A stretch of DNA of 64,000 nt from Stenotrophomonas sp. 610A2 (GTDB lineage: Bacteria; Pseudomonadota; Gammaproteobacteria; Xanthomonadales; Xanthomonadaceae). The number at the start of each line of letters is the position of its first letter. Position 1 is the first letter of the stretch. The position numbers and the translations under genes are program-made. The stretch is taken from positions 4,092,001 through 4,156,000 of the forward strand of contig NZ_CP130832.1 in the NCBI RefSeq assembly GCF_030549615.1, in the 5' to 3' direction. The notes under the pieces were generated by a model, which was not told the DNA's origin, ran no database searches, and saw only the letters and a list, made by a program, of their open reading frames with translations. This document shows positions 63,797 through 64,000 of this stretch, in pieces.

Positions 63797-64000
63797 AGGT
63801 CGATACCCGGCTACAAAATCGGACTCGGTCTACGCCCCGAAGGCCCATACCAATGATCTAAGTCACGACCGCATCGCCGAAGATGTCGCAGAATTTCAAA
63901 CATCGGGAGGGAAGATTGAAGTGCTCGGCAACACACCATTCCGGTGGAAGCCTCCTGTTACCAAAGCTACGACTAATGGCCGAATGCCCTACCGCGCAAC
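63774..64000 (+). CDS. hypothetical protein, N-terminal part (runs off the window)
   Basis: An ATG at 63774 with AGGAG upstream opens a frame to the right edge (MMATKRTKGRYPATKSDSVY, later GGKIEVLGNTPFRWKPPVTK). The start overlaps the YkgJ-type gene by 23 bases. The visible part is basic with no signal peptide. No family recognised. Confidence 0.6.
   Translation, partial: MMATKRTKGRYPATKSDSVYAPKAHTNDLSHDRIAEDVAEFQTSGGKIEVLGNTPFRWKPPVTKATTNGRMPYRA

Overview
The window reads as chromosomal DNA of a Xanthomonadaceae bacterium, most likely Stenotrophomonas or a close relative. The reasons are high GC, many outer-membrane TonB-dependent receptors, short GTAG-headed palindromes like the SMAG/REP elements of Stenotrophomonas maltophilia (355 and 562), and several other small inverted-repeat families between genes. 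No tRNA, rRNA or CRISPR array was seen.

Bases 1-33,200 are mostly ordinary chromosome. They hold an M28 aminopeptidase; an operon of an ECF42-type sigma factor with two VOC proteins, a DUF1428 protein and DGPF/YCII proteins (2.4-6.1 kb) with a candidate sigma-specific promoter; a Sel1-like secreted protein; an Oar-type TonB receptor followed by the broken tail of a second one; an NHL-propeller/M23-like fusion; a lytic transglycosylase; a GH18 lipoprotein; an acyl-CoA dehydrogenase; a SulP transporter; a methyltransferase; a YjdI/CDGSH iron-sulfur protein; a serine hydrolase; and a sulfatase. A likely Fur-controlled operon (DUF4198, EF-hand protein, TonB receptor; 27.9-32.1 kb) and a divergent MerR/class-IV aminotransferase pair follow.

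Bases 33,600-45,000 are scarred: an integrase remnant, orphan small genes, a frameshifted membrane protein, a decayed IS3 copy, a HEPN-like protein, and an intact IS3-family element that joins the C-terminal stub of a DUF885 protein to an RTX-like protein lacking its C-terminus. The type I secretion genes (HlyB/HlyD type) beside the truncated RTX gene appear intact.

Bases 45,400-57,100 form a mobile accessory segment. It has an AlpA regulator, an inovirus Gp2-like replication protein and a DUF3987 protein; a large unknown protein; a MobA-type relaxase resembling that of RSF1010 with an RSF1010-like nic region just upstream; and an unusual run of lipoprotein, small membrane and DnaJ-like genes, followed by XRE, RadC-like and DUF932 genes. 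Bases 57,300-61,700 are a metal and metalloid resistance block (chrA, glutaredoxin-type arsC, arsH / arsR, thioredoxin-type arsC, acr3). The window ends in small genes and a tight operon of a methyltransferase, a YkgJ-type cysteine-cluster protein and a partial gene.
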